Shown piece by piece: positions 61,121-64,000 of a stretch of DNA of 64,000 bases. The DNA lies in NCBI GenBank assembly GCA_038146925.1, contig JAYQSP010000011.1:124001-188000 (forward strand), in the 5' to 3' direction. The stretch is from UBA830 sp038146925 (GTDB taxonomy: Bacteria; Pseudomonadota; Alphaproteobacteria; MPNO01; UBA830). The notes under the pieces are model-generated. The model was not told the origin of the DNA. It saw nothing but the letters and a program-made list of their open reading frames with translations, and ran no database searches. The translations under genes were made by a program, and so were the position numbers. Every line of letters begins with the position of its first letter. Position 1 is the stretch's first letter.

Positions 61121-62293
61121 GTGAATCAGTCAGTCATGCCATCCTACGGGCGCACGGACATCGCCTTCGAAAGGGGCGAAGGTCCTTACCTGTATACGTC
61201 TGACGGCCGCAGGTTTCTCGATTTCGGCGCCGGGATCGCGGTCACCGCGCTGGGGCACAATCATCCGCATCTGGTCAAGGCGCTGACCGATCAGGCGGGA
61301 TCGCTGTGGCACACGTCGAACCTCTATCACATACCGCAGCAACAGAGGCTTGCCGACCGGCTGGTCGAAACCTCGTTCGCGGACACGGTGTTTTTCTGCA
61401 ATTCCGGAGCGGAATCCGTAGAAGCGTCCATAAAGCTGATGCGCAAGTATCACAGCGCCAACGGCAATCCCGAGCGCTACCGGATGATCTCGTTCGAAGG
61501 CAGTTTCCATGGGCGGACGCTGGCGACCATCGCCGCCGGCGCCAACGATGCGCACCGGGCCGGGTTCGGACCGGCGGTCGACGGGTTCGATCACGTGGCA
61601 TTCGGCAACATGAACGAGGTCCGCAACGCGGTCACAGCCGAAACCGCCGGCATCATGATCGAGCCCGTGCAGGGCGAGGGCGGCATCCGCCCGGCGGACG
61701 AACAGTTTCTCAAGGACCTGCGCGCGTTGTGCGACGAAGCCGGACTGCTGCTGATGTTCGACGAGGTTCAGACCGGTGTCGGCCGGACCGGCAGGCTCTG
61801 GGCGCATCAATGGTCGGGCGTGACGCCGGACGTCATGTCGTCGGCCAAGGCGCTGGGCGGCGGATTCCCGATCGGCGCCTGCCTGGCGACGGCGGAAGCC
61901 GCCAAAGGCATTGTCCCGGGCACGCATGGCAGCACCTTCGGCGGCAACCCGCTGGCGGCGGCCTGCGCCAATGCGGTGCTCGATGTAATTCTGGAAGACG
62001 GTTTCCTCGACCATGTGGTCGAAATGGGCAAGCGTGTCGAAACGGAACTGAACGATGTGGCGTCACGGTATCCGAATGTCATCGAAAGCGTGCGCGGCAT
62101 CGGCATGATGTGGGGGATGAAATGCGTCGTGCCGAACGGGCAGATGGTCGCAAAGGCGTTCGATCATGGTCTGCTCACGGTGCCGGCCGGCGACAATGTC
62201 GTCCGGTTTCTGCCGCCGCTGATCGTCGATGAAACCCATATCGAAGAGGCGGTCGGTGCGATCGAGGCCTGCGCCAAAGAATTCGAGTCATGA
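61121..62293 (+). CDS. argD: Acetylornithine aminotransferase
   Basis: A PLP aminotransferase that converts N-acetylglutamate semialdehyde to N-acetylornithine in arginine synthesis. GTG at 61121 with GGGAGA seven bases upstream is preferred over an ATG at 61103; the product is 390 residues. YTSDGRRFLDFGAGIAVTAL, the NSGAESVEASIK phosphate site, FDEVQTGVGRTG and the PLP Lys in SSAKALGGGFP are present. The stop overlaps argF's ATG. The order argD-argF-hslO is common in alphaproteobacteria. Confidence 0.94.
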   Translation: MNQSVMPSYGRTDIAFERGEGPYLYTSDGRRFLDFGAGIAVTALGHNHPHLVKALTDQAGSLWHTSNLYHIPQQQRLADRLVETSFADTVFFCNSGAESVEASIKLMRKYHSANGNPERYRMISFEGSFHGRTLATIAAGANDAHRAGFGPAVDGFDHVAFGNMNEVRNAVTAETAGIMIEPVQGEGGIRPADEQFLKDLRALCDEAGLLLMFDEVQTGVGRTGRLWAHQWSGVTPDVMSSAKALGGGFPIGACLATAEAAKGIVPGTHGSTFGGNPLAAACANAVLDVILEDGFLDHVVEMGKRVETELNDVASRYPNVIESVRGIGMMWGMKCVVPNGQMVAKAFDHGLLTVPAGDNVVRFLPPLIVDETHIEEAVGAIEACAKEFES

Positions 62294-63204
62294 AAAGCGT
62301 GCCCCGGCATTTCCTTGAGCTGAAAGAAGTCGCGTCGGACGAATTGCGCCGTATCGTCGATATGGGGGCGTCGTTCAAACGCGGCGAAAAGCTGAACGGC
62401 ACGGCGCAACCGCTGACCGGCCGTGCGCTGGCGATGATTTTCGAAAAACCGTCGACGCGGACACGGGTTTCGTTCGAGGTCGCGATGAAGCAGCTCGGCG
62501 GTTCCGTCGTCGTGCTGACGCCCAACGAGATGCAGATCGGCCGCGGCGAGACCATCGCCGATACGGCGCGCGTCCTGTCGCGTTACGTCGACGCCATCAT
62601 GATGCGGACGACGGAGAATACGAAGCTGGCGGAGCTCGCGTCCCATGCCGAGGTGCCGGTGATCAACGGACTGACCGATCACTCGCACCCCTGTCAGCTG
62701 ATGGCGGACATCATGACGTTCGAGGAACATCGCGGCGGTATAGCCGGCAAGCGGATCGCCTGGTGCGGGGACGGGAACAACATGGCGCGGAGCTGGATCG
62801 AGGCCGCGGCGAGGTTCGATTTCGAAATGCGGCTGGCCTGTCCGACCGAACTGGCGCCGCCCCAGGACGCCATTGACTGGGCGCGCCGGGAAGGCGCCAC
62901 GATCGTATCGACGACCGATCCGGATGAAGCCGTCGACGGCGTCGACTGCGTGGTTACCGATACCTGGGTGTCGATGGGCGATACGGAAGCCGAGAAACGT
63001 CATAATCTGCTGTCGCCGTACAAGGTGGACCGGCGCCTGATGGAGCGGGCGGCAAACGATGCGATTTTTATGCATTGCCTGCCGGCGCATCGCGACGAAG
63101 AAGTCACCGCCGAGGTGCTGGACGGCCCGCAATCGGTAATCTGGGACGAAGCGGAAAACCGCCTGCACGCGCAAAAAGGCATCCTTGCCTGGTGCCTGTC
63201 CTGA
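62290..63204 (+). CDS. argF: Ornithine carbamoyltransferase
   Basis: A 304-residue enzyme joining carbamoyl phosphate and ornithine to citrulline. Carbamoyl-phosphate site FEKPSTRTRVSFEVAM, the HPCQ motif (DHSHPCQLMADI) and the ornithine-binding HCLPAHRDEEV are seen. The ATG overlaps the argD stop. Length is typical, so the assignment is secure. It is followed by hslO eight bases downstream. Confidence 0.97.
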   Translation: MKSVPRHFLELKEVASDELRRIVDMGASFKRGEKLNGTAQPLTGRALAMIFEKPSTRTRVSFEVAMKQLGGSVVVLTPNEMQIGRGETIADTARVLSRYVDAIMMRTTENTKLAELASHAEVPVINGLTDHSHPCQLMADIMTFEEHRGGIAGKRIAWCGDGNNMARSWIEAAARFDFEMRLACPTELAPPQDAIDWARREGATIVSTTDPDEAVDGVDCVVTDTWVSMGDTEAEKRHNLLSPYKVDRRLMERAANDAIFMHCLPAHRDEEVTAEVLDGPQSVIWDEAENRLHAQKGILAWCLS

Positions 63205-63211
63205 CCCGGTG

Positions 63212-64000
63212 ATGGATATCCCCGCCGTTCCCGACGATATCGTCCAGCCGTTTCAACTCGAAAACGCGGTCGCGCGCGGCCGCCTCGTTCGCCTGGGGCC
63301 GGCTGTTCAGGACATCCTGAACGCGCATGATTATCCGGACCCGGTGGCGGGCATACTCGCCGAAACGCTGGCACTGGCGTCGCTGGTGGCCGGGATCTTC
63401 AAGTTCGACGGACTGTTTTCCTTGCAGGCGAAAGGCGATGGGCCGGTCGGCATCGTCGTCGCCGATCTGACCAGCGACGGCGCGTTACGGGGATTCGCGC
63501 AGTTCCGTGCCGACGAGGTCGCGGCGCTGGGCGACAAATGGCGTGACGGGCCGGTGCCGCATCTTCTCGGTGGGGGGTATCTCAGCTTTACGGTCGACCA
63601 GGGCAAGGAAACCGATCGGTATCAGGGTATCGTCGAGCTGACCGGCGCAACGCTGGCCGACTGCGCCCACAACTATTTCCATCAGTCCGACCAGTTCGAC
63701 GGCGTGGTCAAGCTGACGTCGGGCAAAACGACGGACGGCGCCTGGCGTTCCGGCGGATTGCTGGTTCAGAAATTGCCGCCGGAGGGCATGGTCCTGCAGT
63801 CGGGCGATGCGGCCGACGAGGATTTCGAGGAAGCGTGGCGCCGCGCCGTCGTGCTGATGAGCAGTAGCCGGGACGTCGAGCTGCTGGACGCGGAATTGCA
63901 TCCTCACGATCTGCTGTTTCGGCTGTTTCACGAGGACGGCGTTCGGGTATTCGATCCCGACAGTCTGGAAATGCGATGCCGGTGTTCTTCCGAGCGCGTG
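63212..64000 (+). CDS. hslO: Redox-regulated chaperone Hsp33 (partial)
   Basis: The gene runs off the right edge after 263 codons. The frame from ATG 63212 (a GTG at 63209 is also possible) shows the Hsp33 N-terminal domain: LENAVARGRLVRLG, DYPDPVAGILAETLALASLV, KGDGPVGIVVADL and YFHQSDQ. The final residues MRCRCSSERV carry the first two zinc-binding cysteines (C-x-C) of the redox switch; the second pair lies outside. Hsp33 protects proteins under oxidative stress. Its place after argD-argF is the usual alphaproteobacterial order. Confidence 0.95.
   Translation, partial: MDIPAVPDDIVQPFQLENAVARGRLVRLGPAVQDILNAHDYPDPVAGILAETLALASLVAGIFKFDGLFSLQAKGDGPVGIVVADLTSDGALRGFAQFRADEVAALGDKWRDGPVPHLLGGGYLSFTVDQGKETDRYQGIVELTGATLADCAHNYFHQSDQFDGVVKLTSGKTTDGAWRSGGLLVQKLPPEGMVLQSGDAADEDFEEAWRRAVVLMSSSRDVELLDAELHPHDLLFRLFHEDGVRVFDPDSLEMRCRCSSERV

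Overview
The window is high-GC DNA (GC-rich third codon positions throughout) with the gene content of an alphaproteobacterium. Supporting signs are the argD-argF-hslO order, TRAP transporters, many Rieske oxygenases and CaiB-type CoA transferases, a kynurenine pathway, and a TTAA-N7-TTAA site of the CtrA type. A Rhodospirillales-like or marine lineage fits, but the species cannot be named from sequence alone. Apart from one tRNA-Arg, a few small regulatory sites and intergenic repeats, the window is almost wholly protein-coding. I see no phage, integrase, transposase, toxin-antitoxin pair or CRISPR array.

Layout. 0-4 kb: the tail of a fumarate-reductase-type flavoprotein with a short 2Fe-2S partner, converging on a molybdenum-hydroxylase large subunit that is translationally coupled to a VanA-type Rieske oxygenase. 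4-10 kb: NUDIX hydrolase, HMG-CoA-lyase-like enzyme and MFS transporter, divergent from a CoA transferase and an HpaB-type monooxygenase. 10-17 kb: a long minus-strand run (gamma-glutamyltransferase, two EamA exporters, RlmI-like methyltransferase, two GSTs). 17-25 kb: panB-panC, flavin reductase, envelope lipoproteins, tRNA-Arg, BenE-type transporter, HupE and an Hpt phosphotransfer protein. 25-27.5 kb: kynU-kynA. 27.5-37 kb: a second molybdenum enzyme plus Rieske pair, a PEP-CTERM-like exported protein, two further Rieske oxygenases, a luciferase-like monooxygenase and a TauD-type dioxygenase. 37-42.4 kb: TetR regulator, homocysteine-methyltransferase-family enzyme, cupin and a complete TRAP transporter. 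42.5-51.7 kb: a second CoxL-like subunit with CoxG, exporter, SDR and MFS, then fhs and pirin. 51.8-57.5 kb: flavoprotein, MscS channel, orphan ABC-2 permease, lipocalin-like and RidA proteins. 57.6-61 kb: an M19 dipeptidase broken by one stop codon, and a two-subunit Rieske dioxygenase with an ABM-domain protein. 61-64 kb: argD-argF-hslO.

How it works together. The dominant theme is oxidative catabolism of imported organic acids or aromatics: five Rieske catalytic subunits, two CoxL-like hydroxylases, one DMSO-reductase-family enzyme, flavin monooxygenases, a TauD enzyme, CoA-activating enzymes and several uptake systems. No canonical ferredoxin reductase is encoded here. Twice, a molybdenum enzyme catalytic subunit lies directly upstream of a VanA-type Rieske oxygenase. 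The best regulatory candidates are a 33-codon gene behind a textbook class II CRP-type promoter at 37.05-37.12 kb, the CtrA-type site before the Hpt gene, and a palindrome abutting the kynU start. I found no clearly new defence or mobile system; the most original leads are the molybdenum/Rieske pairings and the small CRP-controlled gene.
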